Shown: one piece after another, positions 17,328 through 26,383 of the stretch
How the letters are laid out: each line of letters begins with the position of its first letter
Numbering within the stretch: position 1 is the stretch's first letter
From: Flammeovirgaceae bacterium BBD 1991-12
GTDB taxonomy: Bacteria > Bacteroidota > Bacteroidia > Cytophagales > Cyclobacteriaceae
Reading direction: 5' to 3'
Assembly (NCBI GenBank): GCA_001657315.1
Contig: LYSV01000046.1
Span: forward strand, 1 to 44,580
Length of the DNA stretch: 44,580 nt
Program-made: the position numbers and the translations under genes
Notes under the pieces: model-generated
The model's input: the letters and a program-made list of their open reading frames with translations, nothing else
The model's database searches: none
Told to the model about the DNA's origin: nothing

Positions 17328-19940
17328 ATGAATTTCGATAAATATACCATCAAATCACAGGAAGTGCTGCAAAAGGCAGCCGAGGTGGCTACCGGCAATG
17401 ATCAGCAGGCTATTGAGCCGGGTCATTTGCTGAAGGCAGTATTAATGACTGATGAAAATGTCGTTTCCTTCCTGGTGAAAAAACTCGATGTAAACCGGTC
17501 CCTGTTGGATACAAAGCTGGAGGAGATCGTTGGCGGATACCCGAAAGTCAGTGGCCAGCAGCCTTATTTATCCAATGATTCAGCGGCAGCTTTTCAAACC
17601 GCCGAAAAGCAACTAAAGACATTTGCTGATGAGTACATCGCTGTGGAGCATATCCTGCTGGGGTTACTGGAGGGGAAGGAAAAGGTGTCCTCTTTGATGA
17701 AGGATGTGGGTTTCGAGAAAAAAGCGCTGGTACAGGGCATAAACGAATTAAGAGGAGGAGATACCGTAAAGGATCAGAATGCCGAATCCAAATACCGTTC
17801 GCTGGAAAGGTATTCAAAAAATTTAAATGAGCTGGCAAAGGCAGGTAAGATAGACCCGGTGATAGGCAGGGATGATGAGATCAGACGGGTGCTGCAGATC
17901 CTGTCACGCAGAACCAAAAACAATCCGATATTGCTGGGAGAACCCGGTGTGGGAAAAACAGCCATTGTGGAAGGTATGGCTCAGCGTATTGTGGACGGAG
18001 ATGTTCCTGAAAACCTAAAAGACAAGATCGTCATTTCACTGGATATGGGATTGCTTGTGGCTGGCGCAAAGTACAAAGGTGAATTTGAAGAAAGGCTCAA
18101 GGCCGTCATCAAGGAGGTGACGGACTCTGACGGGCAGATCATCATGTTCATAGATGAGATGCATACCCTGATAGGTGCAGGCGGAGGAGGCGAGGGAGCT
18201 ATGGACGCAGCCAACCTGCTTAAGCCCGCACTAGCCCGGGGAGAGCTGCATGCCATTGGCGCCACTACGTTGAAAGAATATCAGAAATATGTAGAAAGGG
18301 ATAAAGCACTGGAAAGAAGGTTCCAGGCCGTGATGATCGATGAACCAACACCCCAGGATGCCATTTCAATCCTGAGAGGGATCAAGGACAAGTACGAGCT
18401 GCACCATGGTGTGCGGATAAAGGATGATGCGGTGATCTCGGCGGTAGAGCTTTCCAATCGCTACATTTCTGACCGCTATCTTCCGGATAAGGCCATTGAC
18501 CTGATGGACGAGGCAGCTGCCAGGTTACGGCTGGAGATGGATTCCCTGCCTGAAGAACTGGACGAGCTGAACAGAAAGATCATGCAGCTCGAAATCGAGC
18601 GTGAGGCTATCCGGCGGGAAAAGGATAAGGCCAAGGAAACGTTGCTCAACAAAGAAATAGCTGATCTGTCCGAAAAGCGTAACGACCTGAAGGCGCGGTG
18701 GGAAAATGAGAAAGGTGTGGTGCAAAACATCAGGGATCAGAAGGAAAATATCGACAGGTTAAAATTTGAAGCAGAGCAAGCCGAAAAAGCCGGTGACCTG
18801 GGTCGTGTGGCAGAGATAAGGTATGGAAAACTGGTGGAAGCCGAAAAGACGCTTGAAGAGCTTCAGGTAAAGGTTAGTGAGATGCACGGAGAGGAATCCT
18901 TGCTCAAGGAAGAAGTAGACAATGAGGATATAGCGGAAGTAGTGGCTAAATGGACGGGTATTCCTGTGTCCAAAATGATCCAAAGTGAGCGGGAAAAGCT
19001 GCTCCACCTGGAAGAAGAGCTGAGCAGGAGAGTAGCTGGTCAGGAGGAGGCCATCATGGCGCTGTCCGATGCAGTACGAAGAAGCAGGGCGGGACTTCAG
19101 GATCCGAAAAGGCCTATTGGCTCGTTCATTTTCCTTGGTACCACGGGTGTTGGAAAAACAGAGCTTTCCAAGGCATTGGCAGAGTATCTGTTCAACGATG
19201 AGAATGCTATGGTGCGTATAGATATGTCAGAATATCAGGAAAGGCACGCTGTTAGCCGCCTGGTGGGGGCGCCTCCCGGCTATGTGGGGTATGATGAAGG
19301 TGGTCAGCTCACCGAAGCGGTCAGGCGAAAGCCCTATTCCGTGGTGTTGCTTGATGAAATTGAGAAGGCACATCCGGATGTCTTCAATATCCTCCTGCAG
19401 GTGTTGGATGACGGAAGGTTAACGGATAACAAGGGAAGGGTAGCCAATTTCAAGAACACGATCATCATTATGACCACCAACATTGGTTCCCATGTGATCC
19501 AGGAGCGGTTTGAGAGCCTGACGGATGAAAATGTGGAAGAGGTCATGGAAACCACCAAAATGGAAGTGTTTGAGCTACTGAAAAGATCCGTGAGGCCCGA
19601 GTTTTTGAACCGGGTGGATGAAACCATTATGTTCCGTCCGCTTTCCCGTGCAGACATCAGAAAGATCGTGAGTATCCAGTTTGGGCTGATCAGGCAAAGA
19701 CTGGATGAGGCCGGGGTGAAGGTGGAGATCTCCGACAAGGCGCTGGATCACCTGGCAACTGTTGGTTTTGATCCACAGTTTGGTGCAAGACCATTGAAAC
19801 GGGTCATACAGAAGGAGATATTGAATGAACTTTCAAAAGATATACTCTCTGGTAGGATCAGCAAGGAATCGCTGGTGGGTATTGACCTTGGAGAGGATGG
19901 TTCTATCGAATTTATTAATCTGGATGAAGTGAAGATCTGA
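17328..19940 (+). CDS. clpB: ATP-dependent disaggregase ClpB
   Basis: The 870-residue protein is a full ClpB. The Clp N-domain covers about residues 1-145. The first AAA+ ring domain has Walker A GEPGVGKT near 204 and Walker [17 protein letters not shown] middle coiled coil of about 120 residues (roughly 400-520) carries the DnaK contact. The second AAA+ domain has [14 protein letters not shown] near 605, [11 protein letters not shown], and [10 protein letters not shown]. With DnaK it pulls apart heat-damaged aggregates in the cytoplasm. It has a strong ribosome binding site, and a strong terminator follows. Confidence 0.98.
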   Translation: MNFDKYTIKSQEVLQKAAEVATGNDQQAIEPGHLLKAVLMTDENVVSFLVKKLDVNRSLLDTKLEEIVGGYPKVSGQQPYLSNDSAAAFQTAEKQLKTFADEYIAVEHILLGLLEGKEKVSSLMKDVGFEKKALVQGINELRGGDTVKDQNAESKYRSLERYSKNLNELAKAGKIDPVIGRDDEIRRVLQILSRRTKNNPILLGEPGVGKTAIVEGMAQRIVDGDVPENLKDKIVISLDMGLLVAGAKYKGEFEERLKAVIKEVTDSDGQIIMFIDEMHTLIGAGGGGEGAMDAANLLKPALARGELHAIGATTLKEYQKYVERDKALERRFQAVMIDEPTPQDAISILRGIKDKYELHHGVRIKDDAVISAVELSNRYISDRYLPDKAIDLMDEAAARLRLEMDSLPEELDELNRKIMQLEIEREAIRREKDKAKETLLNKEIADLSEKRNDLKARWENEKGVVQNIRDQKENIDRLKFEAEQAEKAGDLGRVAEIRYGKLVEAEKTLEELQVKVSEMHGEESLLKEEVDNEDIAEVVAKWTGIPVSKMIQSEREKLLHLEEELSRRVAGQEEAIMALSDAVRRSRAGLQDPKRPIGSFIFLGTTGVGKTELSKALAEYLFNDENAMVRIDMSEYQERHAVSRLVGAPPGYVGYDEGGQLTEAVRRKPYSVVLLDEIEKAHPDVFNILLQVLDDGRLTDNKGRVANFKNTIIIMTTNIGSHVIQERFESLTDENVEEVMETTKMEVFELLKRSVRPEFLNRVDETIMFRPLSRADIRKIVSIQFGLIRQRLDEAGVKVEISDKALDHLATVGFDPQFGARPLKRVIQKEILNELSKDILSGRISKESLVGIDLGEDGSIEFINLDEVKI

Positions 19941-19977
19941 AAGTGTGTGGAAACCCTAAGACATGGACGTAACTGAT

Positions 19978-20006
19978 TAGTACCGGAGGATTTGACTCCG
20001 GTACTA
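19978..20006 (+). terminator. Rho-independent terminator after clpB
   Basis: An 11-bp perfect stem, TAGTACCGGAG with CTCCGGTACTA, encloses a seven-base loop and is followed by a T-rich stretch. It lies 38 bases after the clpB stop. Confidence 0.85.
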
Positions 20007-20105
20007 TTTCTTATTTTGTAAAATGAAAAAATTTATAAATAATATTTAAATAGCTATTCAAAAACTACCTCCGAATTTATTATTACAATTATTGCAGTGT
20101 TCTTA

Positions 20106-21011
20106 TCAATTTAACTGTGGTACTGATTTTTCAACATAAGCAATTCCAGTATGATTTTCTATAATCTTAACTGATTTGGTATTGGTAAATGTATGCATAA
20201 AAGCGTGGTGCGTAGTTAACACTGCATCTTGTAACGCCTGATCATCTTCAAGCGATTTTATTTTGAGACCAACAGATTCACATTCTGCTTTTGATATGTG
20301 TCGAGCATGAGATTTTTGCTTTTTGTGATCCGCAAATGTTTTCATGATTTCGTTGACTCTATCACCACAGTCGCTGCACATATTTTCATCAAGCCATTTC
20401 GAAACCATTTTTTCAGACCATTCAATGCTCTGTTGGCATGCCCCCAGAAATGTAGGATGGTATTTGCCTATAATAACCTGCCATAATGCCGCTGAATGTG
20501 GGTTCTGTTTTATGTCTTGTTTAGCCTGCCGGAATTCATCCAATACAGCCTGGCAGGCCAGCCCTCCTAATTGGGGATCAATAGGTCCGAGGTTTGAATG
20601 TTTACCCATCATGATTTCTTTGGCAGATAAGGCTATCATAGTACCAGCAGACATAGAGATTTGAGGGACAATAGCTCTTATGTCTTTATTGAACGTAGCA
20701 TACAGATAATCAACAAGCGATTCAGTAGCAGCAATATCTCCTCCTGGTGTGTGTAAAATAAGATCAAGGCCTTTGCTTTTATCTAGTTTGTTAATGCAAA
20801 GCATGAAACCACCCTTATCCTTGTCATTCACTGCGGTGTCAGGAGCTTTAGGTTTTTGTAGCCATCCCGAATAATAAGCAATTACATTCCTTTCAGTTAG
20901 ATCATGTACTTTCTTCAGATATTTTCTCCTAACTGTATCAATAGTATTGCCCTGTGGATTTTTTTGATGCTCCTGTTGGATTTCCAAGAGCACTTCTCCC
21001 CAATTTGGCAT
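20106..21011 (-). CDS. Clp-fold serine protease of the SDH (SppA-like) family
   Basis: The 301-residue protein has the Clp/crotonase fold signature of PF01972-type SDH proteins. The oxyanion-forming HTPGGDIAATESLVDYL lies near residues 87-103. The nucleophile Ser121 stands in PQISMSAGTMIALSA, and GKHSNLGPIDPQ follows near 137. Tryptophan- and cysteine-containing loops (WLDENMCSDCGD) come after. There is no signal peptide or membrane anchor, unlike SppA, so it acts in the cytoplasm. Such proteases occur in defence islands as well as alone. The AT-rich gene starts four bases after a 61-codon gene. Its substrate is unknown. Confidence 0.85.
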   Translation of the reverse strand: MPNWGEVLLEIQQEHQKNPQGNTIDTVRRKYLKKVHDLTERNVIAYYSGWLQKPKAPDTAVNDKDKGGFMLCINKLDKSKGLDLILHTPGGDIAATESLVDYLYATFNKDIRAIVPQISMSAGTMIALSAKEIMMGKHSNLGPIDPQLGGLACQAVLDEFRQAKQDIKQNPHSAALWQVIIGKYHPTFLGACQQSIEWSEKMVSKWLDENMCSDCGDRVNEIMKTFADHKKQKSHARHISKAECESVGLKIKSLEDDQALQDAVLTTHHAFMHTFTNTKSVKIIENHTGIAYVEKSVPQLN

Positions 21012-21015
21012 AAGG

Positions 21016-21201
21016 CTATTCTTCTGATTTAATCGTAGTACTATTGGAAGTTTCTACAGGAGTGTATTCTTCGTAAAGAGAAAACTTAACAAACATATCC
21101 CCTGGTCTTGTCCATTGTTGTTGTCCAACTAATGGGGATTTTACTATTTCCCTGTAACTTTTTTCAAATGAATCAAGCTTGGGAGTTGGCAGGTTATTCA
21201 T
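21016..21201 (-). CDS. 61-residue protein co-transcribed with the SDH protease
   Basis: This small protein begins at ATG 21201 behind a good -7 box and ends four bases before the protease start, so it is very probably a real partner gene. It is soluble, with the central PLVGQQQWTRPGDMFVKFSLYEEYTPVE segment and an acidic, Ser/Thr-rich tail. I recognise no family. It could be a substrate, adaptor or inhibitor of the protease, which is inference from the arrangement alone. Confidence 0.7.
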   Translation of the reverse strand: MNNLPTPKLDSFEKSYREIVKSPLVGQQQWTRPGDMFVKFSLYEEYTPVETSNSTTIKSEE

Positions 21202-21217
21202 AATAGTTGAGTTTCTT

Positions 21218-21225
21218 CAAATTTA
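21218..21225 (-). promoter_or_regulatory. -7 box for the SDH protease pair
   Basis: On the minus strand TAAATTTG is an exact TAnnTTTG match and ends 16 bases before the ATG at 21201. Transcription would begin near 21211. The -33 element is unclear. Confidence 0.45.
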
Positions 21226-21351
21226 AACACTTTTATTGTACTATAGTGTGTAAAATTCTGGAATTTTCAAACTATGCATTGTACTTTATCTTTCCGGTAT
21301 CGATAATGCTATGATTAGGAATTAAGTAAAAGAATTAGCCAAAAGCAAAAG

Positions 21352-21365
21352 AGGGCTTGGGCCCT
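21352..21365 (-). terminator. Terminator-like hairpin downstream of the 45-codon frame
   Basis: Read on the minus strand, an AGGGC/GCCCT stem with a four-base loop is followed by CTCTTTTGCTTTT. It lies about 24 bases after the stop of the small open frame at 21389-21526. Confidence 0.4.
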
Positions 21366-21388
21366 GTTTATCTCAATAAAACAATCTT

Positions 21389-21526
21389 TTACTCTCTTAC
21401 TTTCTTTAGCCATACTGTACTGATCATAGGCTTGGTGTCATGAGTATGCGAACAGAAATAGCGATGGGCCGTCGTTTTGATGTACCTCTTGTCTCTGATA
21501 AGTTGAATAAAACGTCTTTTTGCCAT
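21389..21526 (-). CDS. Possible small basic protein, 45 residues
   Basis: An ATG-started frame encodes MAKRRFIQLIRDKRYIKTTA followed by HRYFCSHTHDTKPMISTVWL and a basic tail KKVRE. An in-frame stop lies six codons before the ATG, so the frame is bounded, and a terminator-like hairpin follows. The cluster of one Cys and three His residues (HRYFCSHTH) could bind a metal. I do not recognise it; it may also be the remnant of a larger gene. Confidence 0.4.
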   Translation of the reverse strand: MAKRRFIQLIRDKRYIKTTAHRYFCSHTHDTKPMISTVWLKKVRE

Positions 21527-21775
21527 TGCTGAACTTTCTGTTCATTATCTAAGGGGGGATATCCGGCTCATCAGAATCATAGCCACAATATGAAGGTATG
21601 CCCATTCTGTAACATTGTGACGATCCTGATACATATCAGTTTGAATATTACAATGTTCTCAGAAGTGCAACTTAAATCGTTTTTTGGAGATTATAGTGTT
21701 ACATAACATAACTCTGGTTACTTTGTGACTACTCTGCTCCGGCAGGGTAACAACAGCATTTTTTATAATGACGGG
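21527..21775. other. Gene-free stretch before the TIGR02757 gene
   Basis: About 250 bp with no convincing gene, terminator or exact promoter match. The frame of the downstream gene is open back to a GTG at 21725. Confidence 0.3.
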
Positions 21776-22579
21776 ATGCACATGTCGGTGAAAGACACAT
21801 TGAATATAACAGACCTCAAATCTTTTCTGGATGACAAAGTGGAGGAATATAATCGTCCCGGCTTTATATCCAATGATCCCATCTCTATTCCCCACGGTTA
21901 TACCAAAAAACAGGATATAGAGATTACAGCGTTCTGGACGGCCGTTCTGGCGTGGGGTCAGCGCATAACGGTGATCAATAAATGCAGGGAGCTGTTCACT
22001 TTAATGGACAATGCCCCTCATGACTTCATTCTGAACCATACGGAAAAAGACCTGAAATCTTTTGAACAATTCAAACACCGTACCTTCAACGCCACGGACA
22101 CTTTGTATTTCGTTGCGTTTTTTCGATGGTTCTATGAGCGGCATGACTCTCTTGAAGAGGCCTTTCTCCGGGGATTGGATCCTAAGGACGAAACCATGGA
22201 GAAGGGTCTTATAAACTTCCACCGACTCTTTTTTTCATTACCGGATTTTCCTGGCAGAACAAGAAAACACATAGCCACTCCCGAGCGTAAGGCTGCCTGC
22301 AAGCGTATCAACATGTTTCTTCGGTGGATGGTGCGCCAGGATGACCGGGGAGTGGACTTCGGCCTTTGGACAAAGATCAGGCCTTCACAGTTGGTTTGCC
22401 CCTGTGATCTGCATGTCGACAGAGTTGCCAGAAGACTCGGTCTCATTTCAAGGAAACAAACCGATTGGCTTACGGCTCTGGAGCTCACCGGGAACCTGCG
22501 GAAATTTGATCCGGATGATCCGGTTAAGTATGATTTTGCATTGTTTGGATTGGGAATTGAAGAAAGATATAGTGTTTAG
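21776..22579 (+). CDS. TIGR02757 (DUF2400) family protein
   Basis: With the ATG at 21776 the protein has 267 residues; an ATG six bases further in is equally possible, and the frame is open back to a GTG at 21725. It matches the family pattern: DKVEEYNRPGFISNDPISIPHGY, AFWTAVLAWGQR, FRWFYERHDSLE, MFLRWMVRQDDRGVDFGLW and the C-terminal PCDLHVDRVARRLGLISRKQTDW. This last part resembles the helix-hairpin region of DNA glycosylases. The function is not established. It faces pyrE. Confidence 0.88.
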   Translation: MHMSVKDTLNITDLKSFLDDKVEEYNRPGFISNDPISIPHGYTKKQDIEITAFWTAVLAWGQRITVINKCRELFTLMDNAPHDFILNHTEKDLKSFEQFKHRTFNATDTLYFVAFFRWFYERHDSLEEAFLRGLDPKDETMEKGLINFHRLFFSLPDFPGRTRKHIATPERKAACKRINMFLRWMVRQDDRGVDFGLWTKIRPSQLVCPCDLHVDRVARRLGLISRKQTDWLTALELTGNLRKFDPDDPVKYDFALFGLGIEERYSV

Positions 22580-22587
22580 AGTTTCCG

Positions 22588-22643
22588 GTTTATTGTTTCC
22601 GGTTTGAAACGAGGAACAGGAAACACACAAATAAACAATAAAC
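22588..22643. repeat. Inverted repeat between convergent genes
   Basis: GTTTATTGTTT at 22588-22598 and AAACAATAAAC at 22633-22643 form a perfect 11-bp inverted repeat. The left side also holds GTTTCCGG words twice (22581 and 22595). It could act as a two-way terminator between the TIGR02757 gene and pyrE. Confidence 0.55.
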
Positions 22644-22644
22644 A

Positions 22645-23292
22645 TTACCCCCAATTGGCCGGATCTTCACGCCACTGTTGTAGCTTTTTCAACTGATCTT
22701 GTGCAATGGACTGTCTGTGGAGTGCTTCTTCCAGCAGATAATTGTAGTTGCTTAAACTGAACAGCGGAATTCCTGCTTTTTCGAAATTTTCCTGAGCAAG
22801 ATCAAACCCGTATGTGAAAATAGCCGCCATCCCCATTACTTCAAAACCAGCATTTTTAAGTGCTTCGGCCGCTTTTAGTGAGCTCCCCCCGGTGGAAACG
22901 AGATCTTCGATGATCACCACCCGCTGACAGGGAGTGATTTTGCCCTCGATCATATTCTCCATACCATGCCCTTTTGGTTTGGAACGTACATACAGAAAGG
23001 GTAATCCTAATTCATCCGCGACCAACGCTCCCTGGGGTATGCCAGCGGTGGCTACTCCTGCAATAGCTTCCACATTGGTGTATTGGCTTTTTATGGCTTT
23101 TGCCAATTCAGTTTTTATGAGTGCCCTGATCTTCGGGTACGACAATGCAAGGCGATTATCACAGTAGATCGGGGACTTCCATCCGGAACTCCATATAAAC
23201 GGATCTTCAACATCCAGCCGGATGGCCTCAATGTCCAGCAGTTTTGATGCGATCTCCGCTCCCAGGGTTTTAGTAGCTTTTGACTTTGCCAT
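22645..23292 (-). CDS. pyrE: Orotate phosphoribosyltransferase
   Basis: I start at ATG 23292 (215 residues). The frame is open ten codons further up but the AMAKSKATKTLG region already matches the usual beginning. The substrate side has FIWSSGWKSPIYCDNR, the loop has VRSKPKGHG, and the PRPP motif VVIIEDLVSTGGSSL lies near residue 118. It joins orotate and PRPP to give OMP in pyrimidine synthesis. It is divergent from a Nudix gene. Confidence 0.97.
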   Translation of the reverse strand: MAKSKATKTLGAEIASKLLDIEAIRLDVEDPFIWSSGWKSPIYCDNRLALSYPKIRALIKTELAKAIKSQYTNVEAIAGVATAGIPQGALVADELGLPFLYVRSKPKGHGMENMIEGKITPCQRVVIIEDLVSTGGSSLKAAEALKNAGFEVMGMAAIFTYGFDLAQENFEKAGIPLFSLSNYNYLLEEALHRQSIAQDQLKKLQQWREDPANWG

Positions 23293-23385
23293 AGCTGCGA
23301 AGATATCTATTAAAAAAATCAATTTCTATTTGTGTGATGCCAATAATTTTATTCATTTGTGAATTAATACTTTTCAGACGGGTGG

Positions 23386-24081
23386 ATGAATCTTTTCATC
23401 AATGATATTCAGGTGGTGATCCTCGGGCCGGAAAAAAGACCAGACAAGCGCGAGTTCAATACAATAATCAATGCTGACCATGAGCCGATAACCCTGGCTA
23501 AGTTGCTGCACAGGACCTGGATAAAGCATGCCCGTGAGGAGGATGTGGACAAGATACTCGATGTATTGGATACAGCTATTCCACATGGGTTGATATCGCT
23601 TACCTTATCCGTTGATGACTACCCCGGCATAAAAAAATTCCTTAAGAAAAAGTTCAAGGTAATAAGAGCCGCCGGAGGCCTGGTCAAAAAAGGAGAGAAG
23701 TTCCTTATGATCTACAGGATGAAAAAATGGGATCTGCCAAAGGGGAAACTCGATCCTGACGAGAAGGATAGACAGGCAGCCAAAAGAGAAGTGGAAGAGG
23801 AATGCAATATTGAGGTAAAGGTAAAGAAGAAACTCTGTACCACATGGCACACCTATACAATGAAAAGGAAGAAGATCCTCAAGAAAACGGTGTGGTACAT
23901 GATGACGGCTGTAAATCACTCCGATATGAAGCCGCAAACGGAAGAAGATATAGAAGAACTAAGGTGGATGTCACCAAAGGAAGTGTTCCATGCCCTGCAA
24001 CATTCCTATAAATCCATTGCTTTTGTATTTGACGCCTACTCCAGAAAAGAAAAGGAGATCGCTGATGCTGATCAGTACTAA
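23386..24081 (+). CDS. Nudix hydrolase with N-terminal extension
   Basis: The 231-residue protein carries a Nudix domain from about residue 88. The box reads GKLDPDEKDRQAAKREVEEECNI; the usual glycine near the end is asparagine, while the metal-binding REVEEE core is intact. An N-terminal region of about 85 residues (NLFINDIQVVILG...) precedes it. The substrate is unknown; diadenosine polyphosphates or damaged nucleotides are possible. It sits between pyrE (divergent) and coaD (convergent). Confidence 0.88.
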   Translation: MNLFINDIQVVILGPEKRPDKREFNTIINADHEPITLAKLLHRTWIKHAREEDVDKILDVLDTAIPHGLISLTLSVDDYPGIKKFLKKKFKVIRAAGGLVKKGEKFLMIYRMKKWDLPKGKLDPDEKDRQAAKREVEEECNIEVKVKKKLCTTWHTYTMKRKKILKKTVWYMMTAVNHSDMKPQTEEDIEELRWMSPKEVFHALQHSYKSIAFVFDAYSRKEKEIADADQY

Positions 24082-24149
24082 GTGCTGGTTGATTGATGGT
24101 TGTTCGTTTATCAACTATCTTCAATGAACTAACAGGAATTCAATACGGA

Positions 24150-24605
24150 TCAAAGCTGATAGGGAAGAAAGTCTTTTACATTGCCCCCGTACCGGTGAAC
24201 CTCCCTGATTATAGAAGAACTGATGGCTGCAAATTGTGGTGAGGTAATGAGGAAAACCGATTCCAGGTCGTCGTTCAGGTAGTTGTTTACCTGTGCAATG
24301 CTGTTTTCATACTCAAAGTCCGTGGTATTCCTCAATCCGCGAAGCAAGAACCTGGCATTGTATCTTTTCGCGATCTCAGCCGTGAGTTCATTGTATACCA
24401 TCACACTTATATTGTCATACTGCTCAAAAGTCTGATCAATAAGACCGACCATGGTATCAATATCAAAGTATCGTTTGTGCTTCTGACTGTTGTAGCCTAT
24501 CGCTACTATCACCTCATCGAAAAGCTTAAGGCCACGGAGTACAATATCCTCATGCCCCTTGGTAAAAGGATCAAAGGAACCCGGGAAAATTGCAATTTTC
24601 TTCAT
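24150..24605 (-). CDS. coaD: Phosphopantetheine adenylyltransferase
   Basis: The 151-residue protein matches CoaD throughout: FPGSFDPFTKGHEDIV with the nucleotidyltransferase TKGH motif at the start, RGLRNTTDFEYE in the middle, and the ISSSIIRE signature near residue 126. It makes dephospho-CoA from phosphopantetheine and ATP. Its ATG shares one base with the stop of the DUF3822 gene (TAATG), so the two are coupled. Confidence 0.97.
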   Translation of the reverse strand: MKKIAIFPGSFDPFTKGHEDIVLRGLKLFDEVIVAIGYNSQKHKRYFDIDTMVGLIDQTFEQYDNISVMVYNELTAEIAKRYNARFLLRGLRNTTDFEYENSIAQVNNYLNDDLESVFLITSPQFAAISSSIIREVHRYGGNVKDFLPYQL

Positions 24606-25492
24606 TAATCACAGAGGTGCATGCTGTACAGATCGAAGAAATGATGATCCTGTACCTCATCAAACATATATCCGAATTTTAAGTAATCCGGCCTGTCACC
24701 AAAAGAAATATTCTTAATGTATTTGTAAAATTCATTGTAATGGGGCGACTGTTTGCCAATGTATCCCCACAAAACCACATCACTGGTTTTCTGACTACGG
24801 TTCAACCCTTTCATGACCAGCATAATGTACCTGATGTAGTCATTGAACTGCTTAATGCTGAACTGGTTGTAATACTCCAGCTTATTATTCCTGAGAGTGA
24901 TCAGGTGCAGTCGGAAACGGTCAATGTACAAGTACATGCTGTCCCTTCGATGCAACTGTGCATTGTAGATCACTCCTTCGATCAGGGCACTGGACTGATG
25001 TATGAATTCCACTTCTGTATTTGGGTACAGACCCTTCAGCCATTCAAGCAATGTTCTGTTAATGGCAAAAACACAGATTGCGTCAGACTTTATATGTTTA
25101 TAATACAGTACTTCCTCGTGGGACTCATCCAGTTGACAGTTGAGTTTGATGTAATCGTGCAGGGCTTCCCTTACAAAAAGCGCTGATGGCACCAGAGAGA
25201 ATTTATGATTTTTTATACTCACCCTAACCTTTTTCCAGAAACCGGCCATCAGCAAATGATGATCGGAAAACAGGGTGTGCAGTAGGTCCTTGAGCTCCCG
25301 GTAGTTTTTGGCGCTGGCAAGAATGAAATCTTCAAGCAAAAGGCAGCGGTTGTCACGTGAGTCCACTACGACCACCTGCATGTCACGTACGCCTATCTGA
25401 ACGAGAAGATTGTAATGATGCAGGCTGTCCACATCAAATTTGTCGTCTTTGATCTTTTTGATTAGCCGGTAGCCTGCCGTAGTTGTATCCAA
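24605..25492 (-). CDS. DUF3822 family protein
   Basis: The 295-residue protein begins at a TTG at 25492, four bases after the upstream stop; no ATG lies in a suitable place. It has the split actin-like layout I associate with DUF3822: NLLVQIGVRDMQVVVVDSRDNRCLLLEDF at the start, and SMYLYIDRFRLHLITLRNNKLEYYNQF as the second half. Members sit next to coaD in Cytophagales. The function is unknown. Confidence 0.8.
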   Translation of the reverse strand: MDTTTAGYRLIKKIKDDKFDVDSLHHYNLLVQIGVRDMQVVVVDSRDNRCLLLEDFILASAKNYRELKDLLHTLFSDHHLLMAGFWKKVRVSIKNHKFSLVPSALFVREALHDYIKLNCQLDESHEEVLYYKHIKSDAICVFAINRTLLEWLKGLYPNTEVEFIHQSSALIEGVIYNAQLHRRDSMYLYIDRFRLHLITLRNNKLEYYNQFSIKQFNDYIRYIMLVMKGLNRSQKTSDVVLWGYIGKQSPHYNEFYKYIKNISFGDRPDYLKFGYMFDEVQDHHFFDLYSMHLCD

Positions 25493-25496
25493 AATA

Positions 25497-26306
25497 TTAT
25501 TCCCAGTTGCCTGAAGTTGTTACATCCGTTTTGGATCCAAAGCGAAGCGGTTTTCTGTTTTTTGCATCGTTGTCTTCAGCTCGGTTCGGATCGAATGGTC
25601 TGGGGTTTTTAACCTCTAACACATCTACCATAGAGCCGCTTTTGTCTATTTCTGCGGCATAAATGATAAATTTCACATTATCATATCCCGGTACATAGGG
25701 CAGCCTGTCGATGTTTACATTGGGATCAAACTTATTGTCTATCAGTGTCATAAGAAGATCACCCTTGGTTACCTGGCTGCCTTCAAAAACATCCTGAATA
25801 TTGGTCACTACACCACTTTCCCGGAATTTGTGTGTTACATCCTTTCCACTTTGGTTCAATGTGTAGGCTCCTGCACCCTGGGTGGCATAATCACCTACCT
25901 TTACCTTGAAACCTCTGAAAATCCCGTTATTGGCGGAGTTAACATTATATGTTTCCTTGAATATTCGCTCTCTGGCGGGGATAATGTCCAGTGTATCAAT
26001 GGTAATGATTGAACTGTCTGCCCCATAGCTGAGCGTAACTACCGTTTCTCTTTTTTGAATGATCGGATACTCTCCATTCTTAATGAAGTCAATTAGCTTG
26101 TCCCAGTCACTGGTGTAGTTCCCGTTGACCTCCTGATACACTATCTCTGCCTCCCGGATCAGTTTTAGCTTTTCGATGACAGCATCCTCCCGATCCGAAA
26201 TCAAAGCCCTTTCATCTATAGTAGACTTGACACTGTTTATCAAATAATATCCCAACCCAAGGCTACCAAGAAGAAAAACTATGGAAACAATTTTTGTAAC
26301 GTTCAT
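25497..26306 (-). CDS. Membrane-anchored protein with lipoyl-like hairpin, first gene of coaD operon
   Basis: The 269-residue protein has one N-terminal membrane helix (IVSIVFLLGSLGLGYYLI). A helix KLKLIREAEIVYQEVNGNYTSDWDKLIDFI follows, much like the N-terminus of pseudopilins. Near residue 160 a GVVTNIQDVFEGSQVTKGDLLMTLID stretch resembles a biotinyl/lipoyl hairpin, but no modified lysine is evident. The tail is polar and disordered. The bulk of the protein is probably periplasmic. I know it only as a conserved hypothetical of this lineage; its role is not known. Confidence 0.72.
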   Translation of the reverse strand: MNVTKIVSIVFLLGSLGLGYYLINSVKSTIDERALISDREDAVIEKLKLIREAEIVYQEVNGNYTSDWDKLIDFIKNGEYPIIQKRETVVTLSYGADSSIITIDTLDIIPARERIFKETYNVNSANNGIFRGFKVKVGDYATQGAGAYTLNQSGKDVTHKFRESGVVTNIQDVFEGSQVTKGDLLMTLIDNKFDPNVNIDRLPYVPGYDNVKFIIYAAEIDKSGSMVDVLEVKNPRPFDPNRAEDNDAKNRKPLRFGSKTDVTTSGNWE

Positions 26307-26383
26307 TTTTTAGGATTTTTTCGATGCAATTATACTTATTTTGACCGCCAATACATAGTCAATCAATGTGCTAATTAATGTAA

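Larger units (their letters stand above)
21202..21388. other. AT-rich spacer upstream of the protease pair
   Basis: Apart from the -7 box beside the 61-codon gene and the hairpin at 21352-21365, nothing gene-like is seen here. Confidence 0.35.
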
